Source of the DNA: Mycobacterium sp. | GTDB lineage: Bacteria > Actinomycetota > Actinomycetes > Mycobacteriales > Mycobacteriaceae | DNA length: 64,000 bases | Direction: 5' to 3' | Assembly (NCBI GenBank): GCA_023264735.1 | Contig: JAHFVD010000026.1 | Span: 28,033 to 92,032, forward strand | Shown here: positions 1 to 9,407 of the stretch, one piece after another | Position numbering within the stretch: the stretch's first letter is position 1 | Layout of the letters: each line of letters starts with the position of its first letter | Notes under the pieces: generated by a model | The model's database searches: none | What the model was told of the DNA's origin: nothing | What the model saw: only the letters and a program-made list of their open reading frames with translations | Position numbers and translations under genes: made by a program

Positions 1-2
1 AG

Positions 3-41
3 CTGCCGGAGAGCTTCCCGGTGCTGACCGGCAAGCACTGA
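3..41 (+). CDS. C-terminal end of a CDS entering from the left edge (...LPESFPVLTGKH*)
   Basis: Open frame from the window edge to TGA at 39-41, immediately before the next start codon at 43. Confidence 0.35.
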   Translation: MPESFPVLTGKH

Positions 42-42
42 G

Positions 43-1704
43 GTGCACGATGCGTGCGCGCTGCTCGCGTCCGCGTTAGCGCGTCGACATCTCAGGGTCG
101 TGTACCGGCCGGACCAGGTCGCGTCCACCGACGGTGAGACACTCTGGCTGGCCGAGTTCGAGCCGCCGCTGATCCCCTTGGTTGCTCAAGCTGGGCTCGT
201 GGCGGCGGGGAGCCTGCACCCGCGCGTGATGGCTCGGCTGGTCGGGCGGCGCTCGGCCTGCGCGCGGTATGCCGTGTTCGAGGCCAGCCGACTTCCTCTG
301 CTACTGGGCGACGTGCTGCCGCCTGAGGCAGAGGACGCGTTCCGAAAGCTAGGGGTCGCACCGATTCCCGTCTCGGCAGACGAGTCGCTCATGCGGGCAC
401 TCGGCAAGGAGCCCCTCGCTCCAGCACCCGAAATTGTCGGAGTCATCCGTCCCTCAGCTGTGTTGCGCGCGCGAGCCACCGGCGGAGCCGAGGAGACTTC
501 TTCAGACGCTCGCCTGGACCGGTTACGCGATGTCACCAACGAGTGGGCGGAAGCCGATGACGAGGAATCGGCCCCGGTCCGTGACATGCTCACATCGGCT
601 TTCGGCAAGAGCCCCCTTTCACGACTGATGCGTGACCTGCTTGGCAGCGAGATGTCTTCGCGCTCGGTGCATTCGGACGGCGGAGAGCTTGCTGCCGGGG
701 CGGCGGTGCGAGTCCGCGAAATGGGCGGTCGGGGTCGGGTGACCACACACTCGCCACAGCTTGGCGCAGCGGACGGTGACGCCTCGGCCGGAACCGAGCA
801 CGACGAGTGGGACGAGGGGCGTCAGCGGTATCGGCCCCGTCACTGCACGGTCCACCACCTCGCGCCCGCGCCTTCACCCGCATCGCAGGTGTCGCCGCTG
901 GCCGACGACCCGCAATTACGTCGCGCGGTTGCCCGCATCGGGCTCGCCCTCGAGCGTCACGGTCGCCTCGATGACGGGGATGCCCTCGACCTGCGAGCCT
1001 TGGTGGAGTTCTCGGTAGGGCGCGCTGCGGGGGTACAGCAGGATGCTCGGGTCTACGAAACGCGGCGGCCCACGGCTCACGACCTCGGGGTGGTCGTGGT
1101 CCTCGACGCATCGGGTTCCACCAATGACGCACGGGGTGCCGGCGGCGCGATCTGGGACGAGCAGCGCAACCTCGCGGCCAGCCTCGCCGATGCGCTTGAA
1201 CAAGCCGGCGACCGGGTCGCCGTCTACGCGTTTCGCTCCCATGGGCGGCGAGATGTTCGGTTCCTTCATGTCAAGCATTTCGACGACCGCTTCGACCACG
1301 CCGCCCGTAGTCGGTTGGCCGCCCTCGAGCCGTCGGGTTACACGCGACTGGGCGCGCCGATCCGCCATGGCGCACTACTCGCGCGCGAGATGTCCGGCAC
1401 GAGCCGGCAACTGCTGGTCCTCGTCTCAGACGGTCTTCCATACGAGGACGATTACCAGGGTGTCTACGCCGAGGCCGATGTCCGTCATGCACTAGATGAG
1501 ACCGTCGCGAGCGGCGTCGGTTGTGTCTGTCTGAGCGTCGGCTCGGCCCAGAGTATCGAGGCGCTCGACCGTATTTGGGGAAGTTTCAACCACCTGCATA
1601 TGGACCAATCGCGCGACCTCGCCACGCGCTGCGAACCTCTGATCCGCGCTGCTCTTCGGAGCGCGTTGGACGCATCGCACGGCCAACGTCAGACCGTGGC
1701 CTGA
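43..1704 (+). CDS. VWA-domain protein (NorD/CbbO-like)
   Basis: 553 aa; C-terminal VWA/MIDAS-like VVVLDASGSTND and LVLVSDGLPYEDDY; followed by a MoxR-type ATPase. Confidence 0.8.
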   Translation: MHDACALLASALARRHLRVVYRPDQVASTDGETLWLAEFEPPLIPLVAQAGLVAAGSLHPRVMARLVGRRSACARYAVFEASRLPLLLGDVLPPEAEDAFRKLGVAPIPVSADESLMRALGKEPLAPAPEIVGVIRPSAVLRARATGGAEETSSDARLDRLRDVTNEWAEADDEESAPVRDMLTSAFGKSPLSRLMRDLLGSEMSSRSVHSDGGELAAGAAVRVREMGGRGRVTTHSPQLGAADGDASAGTEHDEWDEGRQRYRPRHCTVHHLAPAPSPASQVSPLADDPQLRRAVARIGLALERHGRLDDGDALDLRALVEFSVGRAAGVQQDARVYETRRPTAHDLGVVVVLDASGSTNDARGAGGAIWDEQRNLAASLADALEQAGDRVAVYAFRSHGRRDVRFLHVKHFDDRFDHAARSRLAALEPSGYTRLGAPIRHGALLAREMSGTSRQLLVLVSDGLPYEDDYQGVYAEADVRHALDETVASGVGCVCLSVGSAQSIEALDRIWGSFNHLHMDQSRDLATRCEPLIRAALRSALDASHGQRQTVA

Positions 1705-1732
1705 GCGCCACCGAATCGAGGACAAACCATTG

Positions 1733-2563
1733 ATGAGCACGCACACCACCAACGTTGCCGCCTACCTGCCCGCAGGCAGCGAGGTGGACATCTTCCGCAC
1801 CGCGTTCGAGCAACGCCTGGCTGTCCTGCTGAAAGGCCCAACCGGCTGCGGCAAGACCAGGCTCGTCGAGCACATGGCCGAACAGCTGGGCGTGCCCCTC
1901 TACACGGTGTCCTGCCACGAGGACATCACATCTGCCGATCTGATCGGGAAACACGTGCTCGTCGGCGGGGAGACCGTGTGGATCGACGGTCCGCTCACGA
2001 GCGCGGTGCGCGAAGGTGGGATCTGCTACCTCGATGAGATCGTTGAGGCACGGCAAGACGCAACCGTCGCCATTCATTCTCTGACAGATCACCGCCGCCA
2101 GCTGTTCATTGAACGGCTCGGCGGGGTGAAACTCTCAGCGCCAGATACTTTTTGCCTCGTGGTCTCCTACAACCCCGGGTATCAGAGCGTGCTGAAGGAT
2201 CTGAAAACCTCGACCCGCCAGCGGATGGTCTCCATCACGCTGGACTACCCCACTGCGGAGATCGAGCGCCAGATCATCAGCATCGAAGGGGGCGTGCCAC
2301 CAGCGACCGCCGACGCGTTAGTGCGTCTTGGTCAAGCAATCCGGCGGGTTGACGAAGCAGGACTTCGCGAGGTGCCATCGACGCGGCTGCTCGTGGACGC
2401 GGCCAAGCTCATCGCCGGTGGACTGAAGTCACAGGTTGCCGTCCGAGCCGCGATCATCGACACACTGACCGACGATCTTGCGCTCGCGGGTGCACTTGAA
2501 CGTGTCGCTGACGTGTACCTGCCCGGCTCACTACGACGTGGCATCCAGCCCGGCAGCGATTGA
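1733..2563 (+). CDS. MoxR/CbbQ/NorQ-family AAA ATPase
   Basis: Walker A GPTGCGKT, Walker B ICYLDEI, CbbQ-type VVSYNPGYQ; adjacent to VWA gene. Confidence 0.88.
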   Translation: MSTHTTNVAAYLPAGSEVDIFRTAFEQRLAVLLKGPTGCGKTRLVEHMAEQLGVPLYTVSCHEDITSADLIGKHVLVGGETVWIDGPLTSAVREGGICYLDEIVEARQDATVAIHSLTDHRRQLFIERLGGVKLSAPDTFCLVVSYNPGYQSVLKDLKTSTRQRMVSITLDYPTAEIERQIISIEGGVPPATADALVRLGQAIRRVDEAGLREVPSTRLLVDAAKLIAGGLKSQVAVRAAIIDTLTDDLALAGALERVADVYLPGSLRRGIQPGSD

Positions 2564-3199
2564 GCGAATGTCGGTGGAGGATGCGTAGAGCGCATACCAC
2601 ACCACCTGGCAGAAAGCGTCGACGTGGCGCTCGATTTCGCGATCGGACGCCCCCTTGAGGATCTGGGATTGCGCGCGTTCTGCCATCCATGTCAGCCAAG
2701 CTGCGGTCGGCTCGGCAAGGAGTTCGGGGTCGATCCAGCCCTGTCGCTGGCCGCGTTGGATGTGGCGGGTTAGCGCGGCCACGTGGTGGTCGGTTATCCG
2801 GCTGAGGTGGTCATGGACACGATCGTCGTAGACCGCGGCGTCGAATAGAGCAGCCACCATTCGCGCGCGGGGTTGGTGGGCGTAAACCATCTGGCTCAGT
2901 GCCTGATGGAGCTCCTCAAAGGTTGGGTCAGGCCCGAGGTCTGTCCACGCGGCCGATGCTGTGTCCATGTCGTCGCGCACGTCGTCGAGCCAGGCGCACA
3001 GGAACTCGCCCTTGTCACGGAAGTGGGCATAGAAGCGAGACCTGCTAATCCCCGCCCGCTTGGCGAGCTCTCCGACGCTGAGCTGATGCAGCGTCGCGCC
3101 TTCGAGGAGGGCTTGCTGCAAACCGTGGAGGATGGCGTCATACGCCTCTTGGCGGCGAATCTCTTTCGTGCTCTGCGTCCGACGAGTAACCGAGCGCAT
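2531..3199 (-). CDS. TetR/AcrR-family regulator
   Basis: N-terminal HTH LSVGELAKRAGISRSRFYAHFRDKGEFL; convergent 33-bp overlap with the ATPase gene. Confidence 0.85.
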   Translation of the reverse strand: MRSVTRRTQSTKEIRRQEAYDAILHGLQQALLEGATLHQLSVGELAKRAGISRSRFYAHFRDKGEFLCAWLDDVRDDMDTASAAWTDLGPDPTFEELHQALSQMVYAHQPRARMVAALFDAAVYDDRVHDHLSRITDHHVAALTRHIQRGQRQGWIDPELLAEPTAAWLTWMAERAQSQILKGASDREIERHVDAFCQVVWYALYASSTDIRSIAAGLDATS

Positions 3200-3200
3200 G

Positions 3201-3839
3201 TCACCGCCCCTGTGCGTAAAGAGCTCGCCAGATGATGTCTGTCGCCGCTGTTGTCAGGTTTTCGCGCTCTTCGACATCTGCATTAGCGACCAGTTGGTAG
3301 AGGCCACGCTCGATCATCCACGTGATCCACTCCGATACCGGTTCGACGTCGATGTCGTTGCGTGCGTCACCACTCTCCTGGCTGCGTCGGATGTAAGCGG
3401 CCACGTGGTGGGCCGCTTCGCGCATGAGCAGCGCGAACTGCTCAGCCACCGCGACGTCGTACGAAGAAGCCTCAACGATGGCGGCGATGAGCTTGTTGTG
3501 CGGCAAGTAGGCCCTGACCACCTCATCGAGTCCCTCTCGGAGCTGAGGTTTCGAGGCACTAGCCGGGAGCTCCCACCAGCCCCTCGCAGACTCAAACAGA
3601 TCCGCAAGAACCTCTGACGCGAGAAGCTGCAGGAGATCTCCCTTGTCGGAGAAATGAACGTAGAACCCCGAGCGCGAGACGCCAGCCTTTTGCACAAGTC
3701 GTTCAACGCTGATCTCGATGAACGACTCCTCTTCGAGCAACTCCTCGAGGGCCGGTAACAGCCGGCGGCCAAGCGCCGCCCGTCGTTCGGTGACAGCGCT
3801 TTCGCCGGTCGTCGCAGCGGTACTCACCGGCCCGAGCAT
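3201..3839 (-). CDS. TetR/AcrR-family regulator
   Basis: HTH ISVERLVQKAGVSRSGFYVHFSDKGDLLQ; similar layout to the neighbouring TetR; ATG at 3839 preferred over the upstream ORF start. Confidence 0.85.
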   Translation of the reverse strand: MLGPVSTAATTGESAVTERRAALGRRLLPALEELLEEESFIEISVERLVQKAGVSRSGFYVHFSDKGDLLQLLASEVLADLFESARGWWELPASASKPQLREGLDEVVRAYLPHNKLIAAIVEASSYDVAVAEQFALLMREAAHHVAAYIRRSQESGDARNDIDVEPVSEWITWMIERGLYQLVANADVEERENLTTAATDIIWRALYAQGR

Positions 3840-3942
3840 ATGCGATCCAGCCTGAACAGTGGGTGCTGAGGAATAGCAGCGATAACACAACCTGTGGTCC
3901 GGAAGCCAAGCGCGGAGATGCGTTGCTCGCCTCGTCGGCGAC

Positions 3943-3972
3943 TTGACATGGACGTAATGCTCGAACACTATG
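3943..3972 (+). promoter_or_regulatory. Candidate promoter for the 4.0-7.7 kb operon
   Basis: TTGACA at 3943-3948 about 17-18 nt before CACTAT/ACTATG; divergent from a TetR gene. Confidence 0.3.
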
Positions 3973-4020
3973 TCTATACCGTGAAACCAGCGCCGGTTTC
4001 AGTTATCAAGGAGGACGAGC

Positions 4021-4080
4021 ATGACCGCTCGCATACGGTGTGGGCGTCCGCTTTTCCCGCGTTTCGGGGCAAGTCGGTGA
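4021..4080 (+). CDS. Putative 19-aa leader peptide MTARIRCGRPLFPRFGASR
   Basis: AAGGAGG Shine-Dalgarno just upstream of ATG 4021; its TGA (4078-4080) overlaps an in-frame GTG (4077) of the downstream gene (GTGA). Confidence 0.4.
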   Translation: MTARIRCGRPLFPRFGASR

Positions 4081-5084
4081 TCGGAGCGGCTGGCGGGGCG
4101 CCGGCATGGCTCACCGCTGACGATGAACTCCCCCACGCTTGCGAACCGCACAGCCCGCCCACCTGGTCTGAGAACTACCTCTCCTACGTGTGGTCACCGG
4201 GAAACGAGGTCGGCATCTACGTCCATCTCGCCCGCCGCACGTCACCGTTCGAGATCTGGGACGAGGTCGTGAACATCGCACTCCCAGGCGATCGGTTCGT
4301 GACCGCGAAATCGTTCGGCCAGGGCGCCGCGGACGGCGTCGGAGTTGCGGCCGTGCGGATGACTTGCGAAGCGCCGTACCAGCGTTGGACGAAACGCTTT
4401 GTCGGTGCGGGTCGTGTGATGGACGGCGACACGTATCGCGCGGGTCCGGTCACTGACGGATTGCACACCCCGATGCGTTGGGAACTGTCCTTTACAGCGA
4501 CGAGCCCACCCTTCGACTTCGGCACGCAGCATCTGGATCAGCCGTGGGGTCACGGCCACTACGAGCAGCACGGTGTGCTCGAAGGCTGGCTCGAAATCGG
4601 TGATGAACAGTTCGAGATCGCGGGCACGGGTCTGCGCGACCACTCGTGGGGGGCTAGGGACTATCACGAGATCGGCACGACGACTTGGCTCCACGCGCAG
4701 TTCCCTACGAGTGGTCGGGCACTTATGGCAGTTCTGGTGACTGGGCGACCCCCGCGGCCACCATTCAGCGTCGCGACGATCACCGACAGGGCATCGGTGC
4801 ACCATCTCCAAGTCGATGCCCTGCCGCAGGCGACCACGCTCGACGAGACCAGCTCAGCGTTTCGGTTCACGCTGCGAGACGGGCTCGATATTGAGGCGGA
4901 AATCTCGGTCGAGGTAATACGACCACTTCGCGCGGCATGTGCAGGTTCTGCCGAGCTGGTACTTGGCACACATACCGCGGGAGCCGTCAACCACCACTAC
5001 ATCGATGCTTTCAGCCGTTTCACGTGGGACGGCGAGATCGGCTATGGCCTCACCGAACGCACCGTCGACCTCGAATCCCGTTGA
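4077..5084 (+). CDS. Uncharacterised protein with RDHSWG motif (DUF7064/DUF7065-like)
   Basis: Motif GTGLRDHSWGARDY; followed by a phosphotransferase; start set at GTG 4077 (ORF is open upstream to 3894). Confidence 0.65.
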   Translation: MIGAAGGAPAWLTADDELPHACEPHSPPTWSENYLSYVWSPGNEVGIYVHLARRTSPFEIWDEVVNIALPGDRFVTAKSFGQGAADGVGVAAVRMTCEAPYQRWTKRFVGAGRVMDGDTYRAGPVTDGLHTPMRWELSFTATSPPFDFGTQHLDQPWGHGHYEQHGVLEGWLEIGDEQFEIAGTGLRDHSWGARDYHEIGTTTWLHAQFPTSGRALMAVLVTGRPPRPPFSVATITDRASVHHLQVDALPQATTLDETSSAFRFTLRDGLDIEAEISVEVIRPLRAACAGSAELVLGTHTAGAVNHHYIDAFSRFTWDGEIGYGLTERTVDLESR

Positions 5085-5108
5085 ACCAGAACCACAGAAG
5101 GAGATCCC

Positions 5109-6173
5109 GTGCTAACGCAACAGATCGTCACCTCCGCCGAGGAGCTAACCCCTGCGTGGCTTAGCCAGGTCCTCGGTGTCAAGGTGACCCACGTCGATAT
5201 CGAGCCGATCGGCGGCGGGCTGATGGCACGGGCGACGCGTGCGACGCTCGAGTACGACGGCGGCGAGGTCGGCCCCGCATCCGTAGTCGTCAAGTATCCG
5301 ACCGATGATCAAGGAAGCCTGGGCCTCGCACTTGCCATGGGCATGTACGAACTCGAGGTCTGCTTCTACCGCGACGTTGCGCCCCTACTCATCAACATGA
5401 GTATCCCGCGGTGCTACCTGGCTATGCGCGACGACGCGACCGGCATGTTCACCCTCGTACTCGAGGATCTCCGCGGATCACGTCCCGGCGATGTACTCAC
5501 CTCGTGCTCGACCGACGAATGCTCCGCGGTCCTGGCCGAGCTCGTCGCGTTCCAAGCGCCGCTGTGGAACGCACCAACGACTGCCGCGATGAGCTGGCTC
5601 GCCGATCCGAGACGCACCCTCGGTGTCTTCGACGCACTCCCGGCAGGCCTCGAGCCCTTCATCGAGCGATTCGGCCACGGGTTGGACCCGGAACACGTCG
5701 ATCTCTTCCAACGCCTGCTACCGAGGGCTGGGGAATGGGTCCGCAGTTGGGCGCCACCAACAGTCGTGCAGCACGGCGACTTTCGCAGCGACAACATCAT
5801 GTTCGGGAACACGCCCGGCGCCGCGCCGGTCACCGTTATCGACTTCCAGACCATTCGTCTTGGCCCGCCCGGTCTCGATGCGGCGTACTTTCTCGGTTCG
5901 TCGATTCCGACCAAGGAACGACGCCTTGTCGAGGCGGATCTGGTCTGGGAATACCACGAGCGTCTTGTCGCGGCCGGCGTGGAAGGCTTTGATTTCGACG
6001 CGTGCTGGCAGTCATATCGCGAAGGAGCGCTCTACGGAGTGTTCCTCTTCGTGGGAATGGCGAGTCAAGTCGAGTCGACCGAACGGGGCGACCTCGTAAT
6101 CACCGACCAGATCCGACGATACGCGGACATGGCCATCGACCTCGACGCGGCGTCCGCCGCCGGCCTCTCCTGA
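5109..6173 (+). CDS. Phosphotransferase family protein (APH/ACAD10-like kinase fold)
   Basis: VVQHGDFRSDNIMF catalytic motif and VIDFQTIRLGPPGLDAAYFLG. Confidence 0.85.
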   Translation: MLTQQIVTSAEELTPAWLSQVLGVKVTHVDIEPIGGGLMARATRATLEYDGGEVGPASVVVKYPTDDQGSLGLALAMGMYELEVCFYRDVAPLLINMSIPRCYLAMRDDATGMFTLVLEDLRGSRPGDVLTSCSTDECSAVLAELVAFQAPLWNAPTTAAMSWLADPRRTLGVFDALPAGLEPFIERFGHGLDPEHVDLFQRLLPRAGEWVRSWAPPTVVQHGDFRSDNIMFGNTPGAAPVTVIDFQTIRLGPPGLDAAYFLGSSIPTKERRLVEADLVWEYHERLVAAGVEGFDFDACWQSYREGALYGVFLFVGMASQVESTERGDLVITDQIRRYADMAIDLDAASAAGLS

Positions 6174-6176
6174 GCC

Positions 6177-6923
6177 ATGGCAGCTAGGAATCAGTCCATA
6201 TCCCTGGCATTCGGGTACGCGTTCTTTGTGCTGTATCTGTTAGGAATCGTCGTCGTTGCCGGCTTCATTCCCCCACCCTCACCGAGTTGGGGACCCGAAG
6301 CCGTCAGTGCGTTCTTCCGCAATCGGCACGAGCGGATCTTGGTCGGCATGTCAATCTGCGCCTTCGCTTCTGTGCTCTACCTCCCCTGGGGAGTGGCCAT
6401 CGCGGGACAGATGTTGCGCACCGAGCGCGCGCGATTCCCCGCATTGACAATCATCCAAGTCATCGCCGCTGGGCTTGGCTCTGTATTTTTCGCGATCTCA
6501 CCATTTCTTTGGCTGACAATCGCCTACCGCGCCGGTCACGGCGGAGATATCTCCATGGCACTCAACGACTTCGCATGGATCTCGTGGATCGTCAGTTGGC
6601 CATTCTTCTTCATCCAGGCGGGCGCCTTCGGCTTGAGTCTTCTGATGTACCGCACCGTGGTCATTCCGAGGTGGGTCGGTTACCTGAGCCTATGGTTCGC
6701 CTTCAGCATGTTTCCTGCCAGCGCGATCGTGTTCTTCTACTCGGGCCCCCTGGCGTGGAATGGGGTTTTCGCGCTGTATCTGCCGCTGACCCTGTTTGCG
6801 CTGTGGTACAACGTGGCATCGTTCTGGACGCTGAAGGCCATTCGACAAGAGGCGCTGCTGGACGGTTCCGGAACCGCCGACAGCACAAAGCTTCCCGTAC
6901 CGAGTCCGCAGCAAGTCTCATGA
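6177..6923 (+). CDS. Multi-pass membrane protein
   Basis: 248 aa, multiple hydrophobic segments; paralogous to the next ORF. Confidence 0.7.
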   Translation: MAARNQSISLAFGYAFFVLYLLGIVVVAGFIPPPSPSWGPEAVSAFFRNRHERILVGMSICAFASVLYLPWGVAIAGQMLRTERARFPALTIIQVIAAGLGSVFFAISPFLWLTIAYRAGHGGDISMALNDFAWISWIVSWPFFFIQAGAFGLSLLMYRTVVIPRWVGYLSLWFAFSMFPASAIVFFYSGPLAWNGVFALYLPLTLFALWYNVASFWTLKAIRQEALLDGSGTADSTKLPVPSPQQVS

Positions 6924-7690
6924 CGCAGACCGATCCCGATATTGTGGACACCGTCAATCGCTCCCGGCGTGCCCGAATGCCGAAGTGGTGCATATGGTCG
7001 GGGCCGGCGTTCACACTGCTGTTCGCCATCGGATTCTGGGCCGTAGCGCGCATGGTGCCACCGCCCGCACCGAGCTTCACGGCTCAACAGGTGGCTGACA
7101 TCTTCGCGTCGAACCGGTTCCGCATCCGACTTGGGCTGATGATATCCATGGCCTCATCGACGTTGTTCTTCCCCTTCGTTGCAGTGATGTCGTCATATCT
7201 GCGCCGGATCGAAGGGCAATACTCCCCGATGGCCTACGTCCAGCTAGCCGGTGGCACAGCGTCGATCTGCGTATTCATCTTCCCGCTGATGAGCCTGCAG
7301 GCGGCCAACTTTAGGGCGGACCGGGATCCGGAAGTCGTACTGGCACTGAGTGATATCGGATGGATTCCGTTCGTCGGGCTCTTCGGCCCACCCTTCATGC
7401 AATGCGTCGCCATTGCAGTTGCCGTGCTGCAGGACAAGCGATCTATTCCCATCTGGCCGCGCTGGGTCGGCTATTTCAACATCTGGATCGCGATTCTCTA
7501 CCTGCCGGGCCTGCTGCTGGTGTTCTTCAAGTCCGGTCCACTCGCATGGAATGGCCTGGTGTGCTGGTGGCTGCCGGCGGCCGCATTCTTCTCATGGATA
7601 CTGGTGATGGCCTGGGTCATGCTGTCCAGCCCCGACGCAGTGACGCGCAAAGTGAGCGCGAGCCCGAAAAATGAGGTAGCCACATCGTAA
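6920..7690 (+). CDS. Multi-pass membrane protein, paralogue of 6177-6923
   Basis: ATG at 6920 overlapping the upstream TGA (ATGA); shared P-PSP-fw motif, SGPLAWNG and PRWVGY segments. Confidence 0.75.
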   Translation: MTQTDPDIVDTVNRSRRARMPKWCIWSGPAFTLLFAIGFWAVARMVPPPAPSFTAQQVADIFASNRFRIRLGLMISMASSTLFFPFVAVMSSYLRRIEGQYSPMAYVQLAGGTASICVFIFPLMSLQAANFRADRDPEVVLALSDIGWIPFVGLFGPPFMQCVAIAVAVLQDKRSIPIWPRWVGYFNIWIAILYLPGLLLVFFKSGPLAWNGLVCWWLPAAAFFSWILVMAWVMLSSPDAVTRKVSASPKNEVATS

Positions 7691-7752
7691 TTTCCCGGAG
7701 GACGCCACGGGTGCCCTTGTCATGGCAACCCAGGTCGCCTACCTAAACCGCG

Positions 7753-9363
7753 CTAACCCTTCGCATGATCGCGAAGAGCCGTCTGCGCGGCCAGCTTTCC
7801 CGGCAGGGCGCACACACCACCGACGGGATGGGTGCCGGCCCCGCTGAGGTAAAGACCTTTGACCGGGGTGCGGTAGGCGCCGAATCCGGCGGCCGGCTTC
7901 AGCGGTCCGAAGCGGGTGATCAACGGATCGACGTGATAGACGTTTCCGGCGGGCGCGTTGAACCGCTCTTCGATATCGGGGCCGCCCAACACCGCCCGGT
8001 CGATCTCGAGGCTGTCCAGCCCCTCGTAGTACAGCGCACTGTCGCGCAGCACCGAGTCACCGATCTTGTCGCGGACGTCTTCCCAGGGCTCCCGCGGCGT
8101 CACGGGGATCACGCCCGACCACAGCCACAGGTTGCTCTTGCCCGGGGGCGCCTGGGTGGGGTCGACCGCTGAGGGAATGATCGCGCAGCTCACCGGCACC
8201 GGGTCGGGCCATTCGCCGCGCACCAGTGAGTTCCACCCGGCGTCCTGCTCCTCCAAGGTGTGCCATGCCACCAGGTACTTGCGCAGATCGAGGTCGTTGC
8301 CCCGCCACTTCTCGTGCCGTCGCATCGACACTTCGCCGTCGATGGCGACGTTGATCTTCAGCGAGGTGGCGTGTGTCTTGCGGATCGGAATGTCCTTGGC
8401 ACGCGCGGAGAGTCTGCTGTCCAAAACTCCCTTTGGCAGCAACTCGTTGAGGGTGATCACCGGATTGCAGGTGCTGATCACAGCCGTGCGCGCCTTGACG
8501 ACCTGCCCGGTATCGAGCTCGACACCGGTGACCTGATCACCGGCCATGACGAACTCCTGGACCCGGCTGTTGGTGTGCACGGTTCCGCCGAGGGCGAGCA
8601 GGCAGCGATGGAGCGCCGCAGGCAACGCACCGGTGCCACCGACCGGCATCGCGTTCGCAACCTTTTGCACCACACCGAGATAGATCATCGCCCACGCCGT
8701 CATGTCGAGGCGCATCTGGGAGAAGGCGGCCATCGCAGCCAAGGCGCCCTTGGGCAGTTCTGAGTCGAAGGTCTCTTCGAGGAACTCGGTGTGCGATGCG
8801 GTGGCCATATTCCGCAGCGACCACAGTCGTTTGGGGTGGCGGGCCGCCCGCCCGACGGCCTTGCCCATCTCGGCATTCCACGGCCGCAGCGGATGGGACT
8901 TCATGTAGGCGACCACCACGTCCATGGCCGGGTCCAGAGCATTGGCCAGGTCCAGCCACGTGCGTGCATCCTTCGGCGAAAATTTGCGCAGTTCGTCGGC
9001 GGTCCGGCTGGCGTCCTTCCAGATCGCCAACGAGCTTCCGTCGGGCGCCAATTGGACGTGGGCAGGGTCGACCGAGATCTGCCGCAGCCCGTACTTGTGC
9101 AGCTCGAGATCTTCGGCGACGCCCGACAACCGGAAGATCCCGGTGAGCTGGATCGCGCCTTCGTTGAAGAAGTGTCCGGGTGCACTGGGCAGGGTCGCAT
9201 TGGTCGCGGTCATGCCCCCGACGAGCGATGATGCTTCGACGACGGCGACGCTATGGCCCGCACGGGCGAGATAACAGGCGGCCGTCAGCCCGTTGTGCCC
9301 CGCCCCGACGATGACATAATCGACTTCGGCGGGCAGGGGTTGGGGTTGGGTTTGCGATGACAC
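7753..9363 (-). CDS. FAD-dependent oxidoreductase, phytoene desaturase/carotenoid isomerase-like
   Basis: N-terminal VDYVIVGAGHNGLTAACYLARAGHSVAVVEA dinucleotide fold; C-terminal GLYLSGAGTHPVGGVCALPGKLAA. Confidence 0.85.
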   Translation of the reverse strand: MSSQTQPQPLPAEVDYVIVGAGHNGLTAACYLARAGHSVAVVEASSLVGGMTATNATLPSAPGHFFNEGAIQLTGIFRLSGVAEDLELHKYGLRQISVDPAHVQLAPDGSSLAIWKDASRTADELRKFSPKDARTWLDLANALDPAMDVVVAYMKSHPLRPWNAEMGKAVGRAARHPKRLWSLRNMATASHTEFLEETFDSELPKGALAAMAAFSQMRLDMTAWAMIYLGVVQKVANAMPVGGTGALPAALHRCLLALGGTVHTNSRVQEFVMAGDQVTGVELDTGQVVKARTAVISTCNPVITLNELLPKGVLDSRLSARAKDIPIRKTHATSLKINVAIDGEVSMRRHEKWRGNDLDLRKYLVAWHTLEEQDAGWNSLVRGEWPDPVPVSCAIIPSAVDPTQAPPGKSNLWLWSGVIPVTPREPWEDVRDKIGDSVLRDSALYYEGLDSLEIDRAVLGGPDIEERFNAPAGNVYHVDPLITRFGPLKPAAGFGAYRTPVKGLYLSGAGTHPVGGVCALPGKLAAQTALRDHAKG

Positions 9364-9407
9364 GGGGTGTAGTTCTCCTGGTTGACGGTTACGGCCCTGA
9401 TAGACGA

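Noticed and set aside
6287-6919. N-terminal extension of the 6287-7690 ORF
   Set aside because: Overlaps the upstream membrane protein out of frame; the ATG at 6920 gives a product paralogous to its neighbour.
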